Of a stretch of DNA of 64,000 nucleotides, positions 15,959 through 25,693 are shown in pieces. Position 1 is the stretch's first letter, and each line of letters starts with the position of its first letter. The notes under the pieces were generated by a model, which had not been told where the DNA came from, made no database searches, and saw only the letters and a list, made by a program, of their open reading frames with translations. Made by a program: the position numbers and the translations under genes. Where the stretch lies: positions 17,024-81,023 of the forward strand of contig CAJMKD010000011.1 of assembly GCA_905213905.1 (NCBI GenBank). Reading direction: 5' to 3'. The DNA comes from an uncultured Sutterella sp. (GTDB lineage Bacteria; Pseudomonadota; Gammaproteobacteria; Burkholderiales; Burkholderiaceae_F).

Positions 15959-16035
15959 AAAGATCTTCGGCGGCCCAATCCCCGAAGATCTTTGAAAAAA
16001 AGGAGAGTTTCCCGATGAAGGAGCTCTCCTTTTCT
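15959..16035 (+). terminator. Tandem terminator hairpins after rpmE2
   Basis: First stem: AAAGATCTTCGG-type arms at 15959-15970 and 15982-15993. Second: AAAAGGAGAG (15997-16006) with CTCTCCTTTT (16024-16033), ending in a T-rich run. Two successive stems suggest efficient termination. Confidence 0.75.
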
Positions 16036-16124
16036 TTGTTGACAAAATAGCAGCGGCGACGAAAGCGTCTATCGCAGCGTTGCGCTTATCAATACAATCA
16101 CAAAGATCATAAAGGCCAATCATC

Positions 16125-17912
16125 GTGCTCAGTCAGCTGCCCACTCCCGCCAAAATGTCGCAGGAAGCTGCGAGGAAGCTCCCGCGCTATGCGCTACATC
16201 TTCTGCTCGCCGTTTTTATTCTCTGCGGCTTTTGGGCGCGTGATTTGTGGACGCTTCGCGACGCCGCCAGCTTCGGCATCGCTGCCACGATGGCGGAGGG
16301 CACGCTTTCCGATTGGCTGCTCCCTAATGTGTTCGGCGCCGGCGTTCATGCCGCCGGCCCGCTCACTGGATGGATCTCCGCGTTTTTCATCAAGCTTTTT
16401 GGCGACCTGACGGGAGATGTGCAGGCATATCGCGCCGCATCGATCTTTTGGTTTGCCTTGTCGACGGCCGGCATTTGGTACGGTACGCTTTGGCTTGCCA
16501 AGCGCCCTGAAGCGCAGCCGGTCGCTTTCGCCTTCGGCGGCGAAGCCTCGCCCGGCAGCTACAGCCGCGTCGTCGCCGACTGCGCCGTGCTTCTTTTCGT
16601 CGCCACATTCGGCATCGTCACCCGCCAGCACGAAGCCATTCCGGAAACGGCGCTTCTTGCACTGACGAGCGTTACTTACCTTTTTTTGGTTCAGACGCTG
16701 CGCCGCCCCAACCTTGGCGCCTTTCTCTGCGGCTTTAGCACTGGCCTTGCCGTTCTTGCCTCAACGCTCTTTGCCGGGATCTGGCTGCTCGCGGGCGCCA
16801 TTCTTGCCAACGCTTCGCTCAGAAGCTTCCCCGGCAGCCGCGATCGGCGCATTCTGCTTCTCGTTGCGGGTTCCCTCATCCCGCCGGCGCTGTGGCTTGT
16901 GTCTGCCGCAATCAGTGCTCCGGAAGCATTTGACAGCTGGTTCTTCGCATGGGCTCAAACGCAATCGGCCAATTTCGGCCTTTTAAGCCTTTCTACCCTC
17001 GCATGGATCGGCAAGAATTTCGTCTGGTATCTCTGCCCTATCTGGCCGCTCGCCCTCTGGGGACTGTACAGCTGGCGCTGGCAGCTCGACCGCACGGCGC
17101 TTTTCCTCCCGCTGATTCTGACGGGCACCAACATATTTGCCGCCGTTTTTTCGAGCGCAGCTGTGGCCGATACCGTTCTTCTCGGCTGCATCCCCAGCAT
17201 GTCGGCTTTTGCTGCTTTCTCCCTCGTTACGCTGCGCCGCAACCGCAAAGACATTCTTGATTGGTTCTCGGTATCCGTTTTCGGCCTCGGCGTACTCACG
17301 CTCTGGACGTATTGGCTTGCCTGGCTCACCCACTTCGCGCCGAAAATGGCGCGTTCGATCGACATGCTTGCGCCGGGCGCCTTGCCTGCCTTTGATACAG
17401 GCTTTGCCGCAGCACTCGTTGTTTCGATCGTCTGGTTTGTTTTCGTCGGCTGGCGCATGACGCATCGCCCTGTCGTCGCTTGGCGCGGCCCATGGCTTGC
17501 CGCAGCAGGGATGACAACGGCCTCAACAGTGATATTCGGTCTTTACCATCACGCCATCGACATCAACCGTTCCTATGCGCCCGTGGCAGCAACCGCGGCC
17601 GAGATGCTTCAGGATGCCGGCATGAATGCCGCCGACTGCGTCTCGGGCGAACAGCTTCCGCCGGGCGTACGCGCAGTATTCAGCTATTACGGCCGCATTC
17701 CTTTCGCGCCAGACGGTGCCGCAAATCGATGCCGCTTCCGTATTGAGCGCAGTCATGCAGGACTTATGCCTGCAGGCATGATTGGAACGCCGCTGTCGCG
17801 CCCACATACCGACGAGGTCTTCTACATAAGTGCAGTCAAAGGAGCACAGTCCTTTGAACAGCTTGAGAAAATCCGCCCAAACGGCGACAATTCGGTCGAT
17901 TCATCACATTAG
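16125..17912 (+). CDS. GT-C (ArnT-like) membrane glycosyltransferase
   Basis: 595 residues, with ~11-12 hydrophobic segments and a short soluble C-terminus (~490-595). The first periplasmic loop has LWTLRDAASFGIAATMAEG, matching the position of the Asp-containing catalytic loop of ArnT/PMT enzymes, and continues with LPNVFG and GPLTGWISAFFIKLFGD, typical of betaproteobacterial relatives. Such enzymes move sugars from polyprenyl-phosphate carriers to lipid A or other envelope acceptors. Substrate is unknown; no aminoarabinose synthesis genes are nearby. The next gene, a MATE exporter, begins ~95 bases downstream on the same strand. Confidence 0.7.
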   Translation: MLSQLPTPAKMSQEAARKLPRYALHLLLAVFILCGFWARDLWTLRDAASFGIAATMAEGTLSDWLLPNVFGAGVHAAGPLTGWISAFFIKLFGDLTGDVQAYRAASIFWFALSTAGIWYGTLWLAKRPEAQPVAFAFGGEASPGSYSRVVADCAVLLFVATFGIVTRQHEAIPETALLALTSVTYLFLVQTLRRPNLGAFLCGFSTGLAVLASTLFAGIWLLAGAILANASLRSFPGSRDRRILLLVAGSLIPPALWLVSAAISAPEAFDSWFFAWAQTQSANFGLLSLSTLAWIGKNFVWYLCPIWPLALWGLYSWRWQLDRTALFLPLILTGTNIFAAVFSSAAVADTVLLGCIPSMSAFAAFSLVTLRRNRKDILDWFSVSVFGLGVLTLWTYWLAWLTHFAPKMARSIDMLAPGALPAFDTGFAAALVVSIVWFVFVGWRMTHRPVVAWRGPWLAAAGMTTASTVIFGLYHHAIDINRSYAPVAATAAEMLQDAGMNAADCVSGEQLPPGVRAVFSYYGRIPFAPDGAANRCRFRIERSHAGLMPAGMIGTPLSRPHTDEVFYISAVKGAQSFEQLEKIRPNGDNSVDSSH

Positions 17913-18008
17913 ACCTGCGTACCCGATCACGCTCATTCAACAGCCTTGTGAACGAGACGGCGCCCAGCGTCGTCTCGACGTATGCCTGCGCGACATCTTG
18001 AAACGCCT

Positions 18009-19418
18009 ATGACGAAAGCCCTCCCGCCGCCAGAAATCTCCCTCAAGGCGCTTTTCCGCCTTGCCGGTCCTATCTTCATCGCCAACATCGCCATCATCGG
18101 CAGCGGCACCATTGACACCGTCATGGCCGGACAACTCGGCAAGGAACATTTGGCAGCCGTAGCTCTCGGCATTGCCTCAACGATTTCCGTTTTGATGGGG
18201 CTCGTCGGCATTCTGCAAGGGCTGAGTCCCATCGCCGGCCATCACTTCGGCGCTCGGCAATTCGATCGCATAGGCGCTGAACTTAACCAGAGCTTCTGGC
18301 TGGTTCTACTGCTTGCCGCCATCGGCATGCCGATACTGCTTTCAACCGATTTCTGGATCGAACTCGGCGGCGCTCAGGGCGAAGTCGCAGAGATGGCCAA
18401 GGAGTACATGTTCTGGACAGCGCTTTCACTGCCCGGCAGCATGGCCGCCAGAACATTCATTGCCGTCAATGCAGCCGTCTCAAAGCCGCGCATTACGATG
18501 TGGGTTTCGCTCGTCATGCTCGCGCTCAAGGCTCCGCTCAACGCTGTCTTCATGTACGGCTGGCTGGGCTTTCCTGCGATGGGCGGCGCAGGCGCAGGCG
18601 TTTCTTTCTTTGCGCTCACCTATTTCTCGCTTGTCGCCTACATTCTCATCTGGCAGCTTGACCCCTACTACAAACGCATGCATCCGTCGCGTTGGTCGCT
18701 CCCGGACTGGCGCCTGCTTAAAGAACAGCTGCATGTCGGCATTCCCATCGGACTTTCAACATTCTTTGAGGTTTCGAGCTTTACGCTGATGGCAATCTTC
18801 GTGTCCCGCTTCGGCCCTGCCATCATCTCCGCACATCAAATCGTCGCCAACCTCACGTCAATGTGCTATATGTTCCCGCTTTCCATCGGGATTGCATCCT
18901 CTGTTCTTATTTCGCAGTGCCTTGGTGCGAAATGGCCCGGCCTTGGTCAAGTGGTGCTCAAAAGAGCTTTTCTTCTTTCGACGAGCATTGCACTTTTGGC
19001 TTCTCTCACGCTTTTCTTCGGCCGCTCTCCGATCATTTGGCTTTACACATCCGAAGCCGCAGTGCACGATCTGGCCGTGAAGCTCATCCTTTTCGGCTGC
19101 TGCTACCACGTTTTCGATGCGCTGCAGACAGTTTCCTCGTTCTCGCTGCGCGGCTACCGTGTTACGACTGTTCCGATGATCATTTACGGCGTCATGCTTT
19201 GGGGCGTTGGCCTTGGTTTAGGCTACCAAATGGCCTTCCACGGAGAATGGGCGGGCGGCCCCTACAACGTTTACGGGTTCTGGGGCATGACGTCGATCGG
19301 ACTTTTCTTCACGGGAACCACGCTCGCTATCATGGCAGCTTGGGTTGCTAAAACGATTGCAAAGGATGATTCGCACTCGGCCGCTGAAATCCTTTCTGCG
19401 GCCAGACAGCGCGCCTGA
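18009..19418 (+). CDS. MATE-family efflux transporter
   Basis: Multidrug/toxin extrusion family, 469 residues from the ATG at 18009, ~12 membrane segments in two homologous halves (LAGPIFIANIAIIGSGTIDT opens the first; HVGIPIGLSTFFEVSSFTL the second). These proteins export cationic drugs or metabolites in exchange for Na+ or H+. An in-frame ATG nine codons upstream (17982) is possible; I preferred MTKALPPPEIS, though neither has a clear ribosome binding site. A strong terminator follows. The substrate is unknown. Confidence 0.92.
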   Translation: MTKALPPPEISLKALFRLAGPIFIANIAIIGSGTIDTVMAGQLGKEHLAAVALGIASTISVLMGLVGILQGLSPIAGHHFGARQFDRIGAELNQSFWLVLLLAAIGMPILLSTDFWIELGGAQGEVAEMAKEYMFWTALSLPGSMAARTFIAVNAAVSKPRITMWVSLVMLALKAPLNAVFMYGWLGFPAMGGAGAGVSFFALTYFSLVAYILIWQLDPYYKRMHPSRWSLPDWRLLKEQLHVGIPIGLSTFFEVSSFTLMAIFVSRFGPAIISAHQIVANLTSMCYMFPLSIGIASSVLISQCLGAKWPGLGQVVLKRAFLLSTSIALLASLTLFFGRSPIIWLYTSEAAVHDLAVKLILFGCCYHVFDALQTVSSFSLRGYRVTTVPMIIYGVMLWGVGLGLGYQMAFHGEWAGGPYNVYGFWGMTSIGLFFTGTTLAIMAAWVAKTIAKDDSHSAAEILSAARQRA

Positions 19419-19427
19419 GATCGATGT

Positions 19428-19470
19428 CGGATAAGCCGATAGGGCGATACATCGGCTTATCCGTTCTTTA
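19428..19470 (+). terminator. Rho-independent terminator after the MATE gene
   Basis: Perfect 13-bp stem CGGATAAGCCGAT/ATCGGCTTATCCG with a ten-base loop, followed by TTCTTTATTTATT. Confidence 0.85.
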
Positions 19471-19490
19471 TTTATTCGGTCGGTCAAAGC

Positions 19491-20963
19491 ATGTTCAAGG
19501 AGTCCGTCAAGCTGCAGAGCGGCACACAGCTCGAAGTTACGCAGCGCATTACGCTGGGCGCAGCGCAAAGCGAGCTGGCATATGCCGTCGATACGTATTT
19601 CTTTCTGCCCAACGAACTTCTCATCAATCCCGACACCTATTCCGGTCGCGATTTCCAAAAGCACCTCAAGACTTACATCCGTCTCGGCTGTCCAGCGCGA
19701 GCACTCATTTCGCTTTGCGCGCCCGACGGCGCCATCGGCAAGCTGTCATCCGCACTTGCCGCAACTGCAGCATCAAAAGCCTCGGATCCGAAGAAGCTGG
19801 CCGTCAACTACGAGGCTGCGGTCAAGCGCTACGCGCTTCTCTACCAGCGCGCGCTTTCAACGAGCGTCAATACCCTTGCTCGAGACGGTTTAGTACTCAG
19901 TGACGATGAACTTGCTGGCAGAATTGAGCGGCTCCTGCAAGATGCACGCAACGCTAGAGATGCATTCCGCAGCCTTGAAAATACGGCTCGCCACTGCGAA
20001 GCACTTTTTGAATCGCATGCCTATGAACTCTGCGATGAATTCATATCCATCAGCAGCGCAAAAAGCATGTCCTCTCTGTACGAAAAGCTCGGCTCGCGCT
20101 GCGCGAACTTGATAGATCGCTACTGGCTTGAAGAGAAGCTCTACCGCGAAAGCCGCTACCCTGGCACGATTGCCAGAAGCGCCGCGGATCGCGAACGCGT
20201 CCTTTATCGCTGGCGCGCCGTCAAAAAGTATGTGGAAAGCCTCCTCTACTTCAGCGTGCGACGCCGCTATGGCGACTCGCTTCTTCAGCATTCGCTCGCC
20301 GGCGCAGCTGCCGCTGTTTCCATGCTTTTTGCCACAATCATCGCCTTCGTTTGGCAAAGCCGCTACGGCAGCCTCTCCCTTAATCTCTTTTTCGCGATGA
20401 TCCTTGCCTACATTTTCAAGGACCGTATCAAGGAAGTACTGCGCGCGAAGCTGCTGAAGCGATTCCGCGAATGGCTCCCGGACAGAAGATTGCGAATCAT
20501 GCGCACCGGCACGGCTGGCCGAGAAATCGGACGATGTGATGAAACTTTCGATTTCCTCGCGCCTGCGCAGCTGCCGCCGGAAATTGCCGGTCTGCGCCGA
20601 GATGCCAAAGAAGCACCGTTTTCCTACATGTCAGAAGGGCGGGGAGAGCAAGTTTTCCGCTACCGCAAAAAGGTCAGGCTTGGCGTTTCCGATGCGGTCT
20701 TGCAATTCACGGAGCGCCGCTTCGTCGACATTACGCGCTTTAACATCGGCGATTTTCTACGCAATATTGACAACCTTTATTCGTCACTGCCCGAGCTAGA
20801 CCTCGACGAACCGGAACCCGCACGAGCGCCAAAGACTTACCACATCTACATGGCACGAGAAATTACCATCGGCAGCCGACAGTCGTTTGAGCTCTCTCGC
20901 ATTTGCGTCTCGCTCGACGGCATCCGATCCCTAGAGGCCATCGCAAATCCGATGCCGCTCTGA
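19491..20963 (+). CDS. conserved hypothetical membrane protein
   Basis: I do not recognise a named family with certainty. 490 residues. The N-terminus is soluble (VKLQSGTQLEVTQRI, VDTYFFLPNELLINPDTYSG, then KHLKTYIRLGCPARAL). A long mainly helical region follows, then a membrane hairpin at ~268-288 and ~294-309, then a soluble C-terminal half with a Lys/Arg-rich stretch (KDRIKEVLRAKLLKRFREWLPDRR). The hairpin's short loop and basic flank suggest both soluble parts face the cytoplasm. It stands alone between two terminators, so it is its own transcription unit. Proteins of similar design are annotated as hypothetical in other proteobacteria, to my recollection. Confidence 0.75.
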   Translation: MFKESVKLQSGTQLEVTQRITLGAAQSELAYAVDTYFFLPNELLINPDTYSGRDFQKHLKTYIRLGCPARALISLCAPDGAIGKLSSALAATAASKASDPKKLAVNYEAAVKRYALLYQRALSTSVNTLARDGLVLSDDELAGRIERLLQDARNARDAFRSLENTARHCEALFESHAYELCDEFISISSAKSMSSLYEKLGSRCANLIDRYWLEEKLYRESRYPGTIARSAADRERVLYRWRAVKKYVESLLYFSVRRRYGDSLLQHSLAGAAAAVSMLFATIIAFVWQSRYGSLSLNLFFAMILAYIFKDRIKEVLRAKLLKRFREWLPDRRLRIMRTGTAGREIGRCDETFDFLAPAQLPPEIAGLRRDAKEAPFSYMSEGRGEQVFRYRKKVRLGVSDAVLQFTERRFVDITRFNIGDFLRNIDNLYSSLPELDLDEPEPARAPKTYHIYMAREITIGSRQSFELSRICVSLDGIRSLEAIANPMPL

Positions 20964-20995
20964 AGGCGCACGCTGCGCTTGAATTCAAAAAAAAT

Positions 20996-21033
20996 AAAGG
21001 TCCGTCTGTCAACTGGCGACAGCGGACCTTTTT
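20996..21033 (+). terminator. Terminator between the hypothetical gene and htpX
   Basis: AAAGGTCCG.CTGTC pairs with GACAG.CGGACCTTT around a small loop, with T5 after it. It lies between convergent genes and is largely symmetric. Confidence 0.85.
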
Positions 21034-21089
21034 CATGCGGCTGCCGCTACGTTCAAACGCAACGGCCGCCACAGAGATGCTTTCAAAAA

Positions 21090-21989
21090 TCAAGCGCCAT
21101 AGCGATTTTCACGCAGCGCAGCGATGCGGTCTTCAATGGAGGGATGGCTAGCAAAGAGCGAACCAATTCCGCCGGAAATCCCAAAGCCCTTGACAGAACC
21201 AGGCAGTTCCGTGGGCTCAACGCCGCCAAGGCGCTCAAGCGCGCGGATCATCGGAGAGGCGCCGCCCATGATGCGTGCAGCACCGGCATCGGCATGGTAT
21301 TCGCGGTAGCGGCTGAACGCGGCAACAACCATGGAAGCGAGGAAGCCGAGCGCAATATCGAGAACAAGAGAGGTCACGTAATAGCCGACGCCTGGACCTT
21401 CTTCTTCATTGCGAAGAATCTGACGATCGACGACCCAGCCAATGATGCGCGAGAAGAAGACGACAAAGGTGTTCATGACACCCTGCAGCAGCGTCATCGT
21501 CACCATGTCACCGTTCTTCACGTGAGAAATTTCATGAGCGATGACCGCTTCCACTTCATCGCGCCCCATCATGCCAAGCAAGCCCGTCGAAACAGCGACG
21601 AGCGAGCTCGAGCGGCTCGCGCCGGTCGCAAATGCATTGGGCTCACCTTCATAAAGTCCGACTTCGGGCATCGGAATGCCGGCCTTGTCAGCTTCACGTC
21701 GCACAACATCAACAAGATAAGCCTCCAAATTGTTGCGCGGACGCGCCGGATCAATCGTCTGGACGCCCATGCTCATTTTGGCCATCTGCTTCGACATGGC
21801 AAGCGAAATGAGCGAGCCAGTGAAGCCAATCACCATCGAGAAGATGAACAGCGTCCCGAGATTGAGGCTCGAACCGGACATCGTGCCGAAATTGACGCCG
21901 AACACCATCTGCACAATCGTGAGAACGATGGAAAGCATCACGAAAACGGCAAGGTTGGCGAGAATTAATAAGCCGATACGCTTGAACAT
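21090..21989 (-). CDS. htpX: membrane zinc metalloprotease HtpX
   Basis: Inner-membrane protease that overlaps FtsH in quality control. 299 residues. Membrane segments at the N-terminus (MFKRIGLLILANLAVFVML and a second at ~35-55), then the zinc site HEISH (in EAVIAHEISHVKNGDMV) and the downstream glutamate in SRYREYHADAGAA. The frame is open upstream for 57 more codons, but the ATG at 21989 gives the standard HtpX start. It lies 3' of lapB on the same strand with a 176-base gap; both act in envelope homeostasis. Confidence 0.95.
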   Translation of the reverse strand: MFKRIGLLILANLAVFVMLSIVLTIVQMVFGVNFGTMSGSSLNLGTLFIFSMVIGFTGSLISLAMSKQMAKMSMGVQTIDPARPRNNLEAYLVDVVRREADKAGIPMPEVGLYEGEPNAFATGASRSSSLVAVSTGLLGMMGRDEVEAVIAHEISHVKNGDMVTMTLLQGVMNTFVVFFSRIIGWVVDRQILRNEEEGPGVGYYVTSLVLDIALGFLASMVVAAFSRYREYHADAGAARIMGGASPMIRALERLGGVEPTELPGSVKGFGISGGIGSLFASHPSIEDRIAALRENRYGA

Positions 21990-22165
21990 GGCTTGAATCA
22001 GTTTCCTTTTTTTGGGTGCGAAATAGAGAGGAGGAAGCGCTTGCTTACAACGCCCCGCCTCGAAAACAAGGTCAGTGCTCCGCATTTGAACGAAGCGAAA
22101 GAACATTTTACGAAGCACGCGCAAAAGGCAGTCCCTGGTGTGCGCCTTCATTTGTAACAATTCGG

Positions 22166-23332
22166 TCAGGCCTTCTTGCCGTCTTCAATGCGCCGCGGCG
22201 GAAAGCTGTCCCAGCTGCCGCATCCGAGGCAATGCCAATTGAAGTGCGAAGCCAAAAAGCCGCACTTGCGGCACTGGTAGCGGGAAAGGCGTCTTGCATG
22301 TTTTTCAAGCAGCGAAGCGAGCAAAGACATTTGTTCATCTTCGGGATGCTCGGTGTGCTTGAGCTGGACAAGTGCATTCAGCGCAAGCAGGCTCGGTCGG
22401 TTCTGCAGCATCCGCATGGCAATGCCGCTCGCTTCGGCGACGCCTTCGAGTTTATTGACGCGGGTGAGCGCAGCCTCCATAGCATCGATCGAGCGCGTCT
22501 TTTCGCAGGCATCCTTCAGCAGCGCTGCAGCGCCGGCTGCGTCTCCGAGCGACGACAGCGCGTCCGCGAGCGGCCCAACAATGATGGGCAGATATTCAGG
22601 AAACTTATCCGCCACGCGCTCCCAGTGCGCCACTGCTCCTTTGCTATTTCCCGATGCAAGCGCTACCCGAGCAGCGGTGATGCCGACGCGAGGCGTCGCA
22701 TCATCACGTTCAAGCGCTTTTTCAACCAGAAGCTTCGCCTCCTCGATATTTTTTTGCTTAAGCGCCACGTCAATGCGCTCACAGTAGAAGTGTGCGATTT
22801 CAGAGGCATGCGATTCGCCTGCCTGCGTTTCGAGGAGCCGCGCCGTTTCAATCGCCGCCGCCCATTCGTGTTCCGTCACATAGATTTCAAGCAGCGATCG
22901 AAGTGCATAGAGATGTTCGCTCGGCATCTCGGAAAGCCGACGGAATGCGGCTTCCGCTCTGTCGAAGAAACCTGCTCGAATGTAGTCCTGAGCCAGCTCC
23001 TTCAGTGCACGAGTTCGCTCTTCCTTAGACAAATCAGCACGGTTGTAAATATGCCGATGAAGGCGAATCGCACGCTCAAATTCGCCTCTCTCGCGAAACA
23101 GGTTGCCAAGCACGTGATGCAGATCGACCAAATCAGGGTCAATGCGCACAACTTCAACGAACGTATCAATGGCCTTGTCGGTTTCTCCGTTCAAAAGCAA
23201 GGAAAGACCGTGCGAATAGGCTTCGGGAAGATTCGTCGCGTCGTCACGCTGCCGTTGATCTAATCCGCGGCAAAACCAACCCGCAAAAAAGAGTACGGGA
23301 ACGAACACGAAGTACCAGTATTCGAAATCCAT
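22166..23332 (-). CDS. lapB: lipopolysaccharide assembly protein LapB (YciM)
   Basis: Anchored cytoplasmic TPR protein that presents LpxC to FtsH and so limits LPS synthesis. 388 residues: N-terminal anchor (YWYFVFVPVLFFAGWFCRG), about nine TPRs, and a C-terminal rubredoxin-like knuckle with two CxxC pairs (YQCRKCGF and WHCLGCGSW). In most proteobacteria lapA precedes lapB after ihfB; here lapA is absent and a terminator lies between ihfB and lapB. ftsH is in the same window. A LapA-like protein is encoded at 60.8-61.4 kb. Confidence 0.93.
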   Translation of the reverse strand: MDFEYWYFVFVPVLFFAGWFCRGLDQRQRDDATNLPEAYSHGLSLLLNGETDKAIDTFVEVVRIDPDLVDLHHVLGNLFRERGEFERAIRLHRHIYNRADLSKEERTRALKELAQDYIRAGFFDRAEAAFRRLSEMPSEHLYALRSLLEIYVTEHEWAAAIETARLLETQAGESHASEIAHFYCERIDVALKQKNIEEAKLLVEKALERDDATPRVGITAARVALASGNSKGAVAHWERVADKFPEYLPIIVGPLADALSSLGDAAGAAALLKDACEKTRSIDAMEAALTRVNKLEGVAEASGIAMRMLQNRPSLLALNALVQLKHTEHPEDEQMSLLASLLEKHARRLSRYQCRKCGFLASHFNWHCLGCGSWDSFPPRRIEDGKKA

Positions 23333-23490
23333 CTGAAGAAACGCTGTTGATATTGGTTGGCGATTGAAACCAAAAAGCCGCCTGACTTTTGTCGGGCGCT
23401 TTCTCGTTCAAAGAGCCGCCATTTTAGCGAGCGATTGCACAGACCGTCGAGCTCACCTGACGGCACGCGGACAATTCACGTCCGCCGGAC

Positions 23491-23527
23491 AAAAAAAGGG
23501 ACAACCCGAAGATTGTCCCCTTTTTTT
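23491..23527 (-). terminator. Terminator after ihfB (bidirectional)
   Basis: AAAAAGGGGACAA-type arm pairs with TTGTCCC(T)TTTTT around CGAAGA-like loop; A7 and T7 flank the stem on opposite sides, so it works in both directions. Confidence 0.85.
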
Positions 23528-23548
23528 CGTCGCTATTGACGTCGCTTA

Positions 23549-23857
23549 TCACTCGAAGTTGTCGACTCGTTCGCGGAGGCCCTTGCCCGCCTTAAAGAAG
23601 ACGGTATATCGGGCCTTTACCGCGACAGGCGAACCGTCCTGCGGATTACGGCCGACTCGCTCATCGCGATACTTCAGTCCAAAGGAACCGAAACCGCGGA
23701 TTTCGATGCGATTGCCCTCGATGAGCGCTTTCGACATCTCGGCGATGATGAGCGATACGCCTTCGGCGATATCTCGATCGGCCGCATCCTTCAGATCGGT
23801 CGTCTTGGAAGAGACGAGTTCCTCGATCAGTTCGGATTTCGTCATGGCCTGCACCAT
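23549..23857 (-). CDS. ihfB: integration host factor subunit beta
   Basis: DNA-bending HU/IHF-family subunit, 102 residues. MTKSELIEEL start region, then the IEIRGFGSFGLKYRDERVGRNPQDG arm that inserts its proline into the minor groove (RNPQDG). The ATG at 23857 has AGGGGG seven bases upstream; the family's usual Met lies four codons later. It follows rpsA by 15 bases, the conserved rpsA-ihfB order, which marks it as the beta rather than the alpha subunit. Confidence 0.96.
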   Translation of the reverse strand: MVQAMTKSELIEELVSSKTTDLKDAADRDIAEGVSLIIAEMSKALIEGNRIEIRGFGSFGLKYRDERVGRNPQDGSPVAVKARYTVFFKAGKGLRERVDNFE

Positions 23858-23872
23858 GATGATTCCCCCTGA

Positions 23873-25567
23873 TTACTTCTGTTCGAGCTTAGCCTTGAGC
23901 AGGGCGCCGAGGTTCGTCGTACCCGTCGAGGCATCGGCGTCAGCGTTGAGGCGGTTGAGCGCATCACGCGCTTCGGCGGCGTCCTTGGCCTTGATCGAGA
24001 GCTGAATGCTGCGGTTCTTACGATCGAGGCTGATGATGGCAGCTTCGATTTCCTGGCCGACGCTCAGACGAGTCGTAGCGTCTTCAACGCGATCGGCAGA
24101 GATTTCGTTGGCGCGCAGATAGCCTTCAACATCGGCACCAAGTTCGACAACGGCGCCCTTGGCGTCAACGCTCTTCACCGTACCCTTGACGATCGAACCC
24201 TTTTCGTGGGTGCTCGTGAAGTTGCTGAACGGATCACCGCCGAGCTGCTTGATGCCGAGGCTGATGCGTTCACGATCGGTGTCGATCGCGAGAACAACAG
24301 CTTCGACTTCGTCGCCCTTCTTGTACTTGCGGACAGCTTCTTCGCCCGGTTCGTTCCAAGAAAGGTCGGAAAGGTGCACGAGGCCGTCAATGCCGCCAGG
24401 CAGGCCGATGAAGACGCCGAAGTCGGTGATCGACTTGATCTGGCCGGTCACCTTGTCGCCCTTCTTGTGCGACTGGGAGAATTCTTCCCAGGGATTCGGC
24501 TTGCACTGCTTCATGCCGAGCGAGATGCGGCGACGATCTTCGTCGATGTCGAGAACCATGACTTCGACTTCATCGCCGAGCTGAACGACCTTGCGCGGAT
24601 CGACATTCTTGTTCGTCCAATCCATTTCAGAGACGTGGACAAGGCCTTCAATGCCAGCCTCGACTTCAACGAAGGCACCGTAGTCGGTGATGTTCGTGAC
24701 CTTGCCGAAGAGACGCGTGGCCTTCGGGTAACGGCGGGAAATGCCGATCCACGGATCTTCACCAAGCTGCTTGAGGCCGAGCGAAACGCGGTTCTTTTCC
24801 TTGTCGAACTTAAGAACCTTGGCTTCGATTTCCTGACCAACCTGAACAACTTCGCTCGGGTGACGGACACGGCGCCATGCGAGATCCGTGATGTGGAGCA
24901 GACCATCGATGCCGCCGAGATCAACGAAGGCACCGTAGTCGGTGATGTTCTTGACAATGCCCTTGACGACAGCGCCTTCCTTGAGCGTTTCAAGGAGCTT
25001 GGCGCGTTCTTCGCCCATGTTGGCTTCAACCACAGCACGGCGCGAAACGACGACGTTGTTGCGCTTGCGGTCGAGCTTGATGACCTTGAATTCGAAGGTC
25101 TTGCCTTCGTACGGCGTCGTGTCCTTGACCGGACGCGTATCGACGAGCGAACCCGGCAGGAAGGCGCGAATACCGTTGGTCATGACGGTAAGACCGCCCT
25201 TGACCTTGCCCGTAACCGTACCGGTGACGAGTTCGCCGGATTCGAGCGCCTGCTCGAGGTTCATCCAGGCAGCGAGGCGCTTGGCCTTATCGCGGCTGAG
25301 GATGGTATCGCCATAGCCGTTTTCAACGGATTCAATGGCAACGGAGACGAAATCGCCCGGCTTGACCGTGACTTCGCCGCGGTCGTCCTTGAATTCATCG
25401 ATGGGCACGTAGGCTTCGCTCTTGAGGCCGGCATTCACGACAACGAAGTTGTAGTCGACGCGAACGACTTCAGCGGTGATGACTTCACCCTGACGCATTT
25501 CCTGGCTGGCGAGGCTCTGTTCAAAAAGCTCAGCGAAGGATTCGGGCTTGTTGGTTTCGATGGACAT
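23873..25567 (-). CDS. rpsA: 30S ribosomal protein S1
   Basis: 564 residues with six S1/OB repeats. Repeats 3-6 are the clearest, each with the GAFVDLGGIDGLLHITDLAW-type core (GAFVEVEAGIEGLVHVSEMDW, GVFIGLPGGIDGLVHLSDLSW) and ending in ISLGMKQ or VSLGLKQ. It binds mRNA leaders on the 30S subunit. cmk lies upstream and ihfB downstream on the same strand. Very long open frames occur on the opposite strand here, a by-product of its biased codon use. Confidence 0.98.
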   Translation of the reverse strand: MSIETNKPESFAELFEQSLASQEMRQGEVITAEVVRVDYNFVVVNAGLKSEAYVPIDEFKDDRGEVTVKPGDFVSVAIESVENGYGDTILSRDKAKRLAAWMNLEQALESGELVTGTVTGKVKGGLTVMTNGIRAFLPGSLVDTRPVKDTTPYEGKTFEFKVIKLDRKRNNVVVSRRAVVEANMGEERAKLLETLKEGAVVKGIVKNITDYGAFVDLGGIDGLLHITDLAWRRVRHPSEVVQVGQEIEAKVLKFDKEKNRVSLGLKQLGEDPWIGISRRYPKATRLFGKVTNITDYGAFVEVEAGIEGLVHVSEMDWTNKNVDPRKVVQLGDEVEVMVLDIDEDRRRISLGMKQCKPNPWEEFSQSHKKGDKVTGQIKSITDFGVFIGLPGGIDGLVHLSDLSWNEPGEEAVRKYKKGDEVEAVVLAIDTDRERISLGIKQLGGDPFSNFTSTHEKGSIVKGTVKSVDAKGAVVELGADVEGYLRANEISADRVEDATTRLSVGQEIEAAIISLDRKNRSIQLSIKAKDAAEARDALNRLNADADASTGTTNLGALLKAKLEQK

Positions 25568-25693
25568 TATTTAGAAAAAAAAGGAATGAAAGCACGCCCG
25601 CAGAATTGGAAGAAAACCAAAGCGTTGGGCGGAGTTAAACAAAAGGCGCCTCGGTTCGAGACGCCGCGGAAAACCGAATCTTACAACACTCGA

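Noticed and set aside
23372..23402. Terminator-like stem just upstream of lapB
   Set aside because: The pairing (GCGCCCGAC with GTCAGGCGGC) has mismatches and it would lie in the lapB leader; the stronger ihfB terminator ~100 bases away explains the gap.
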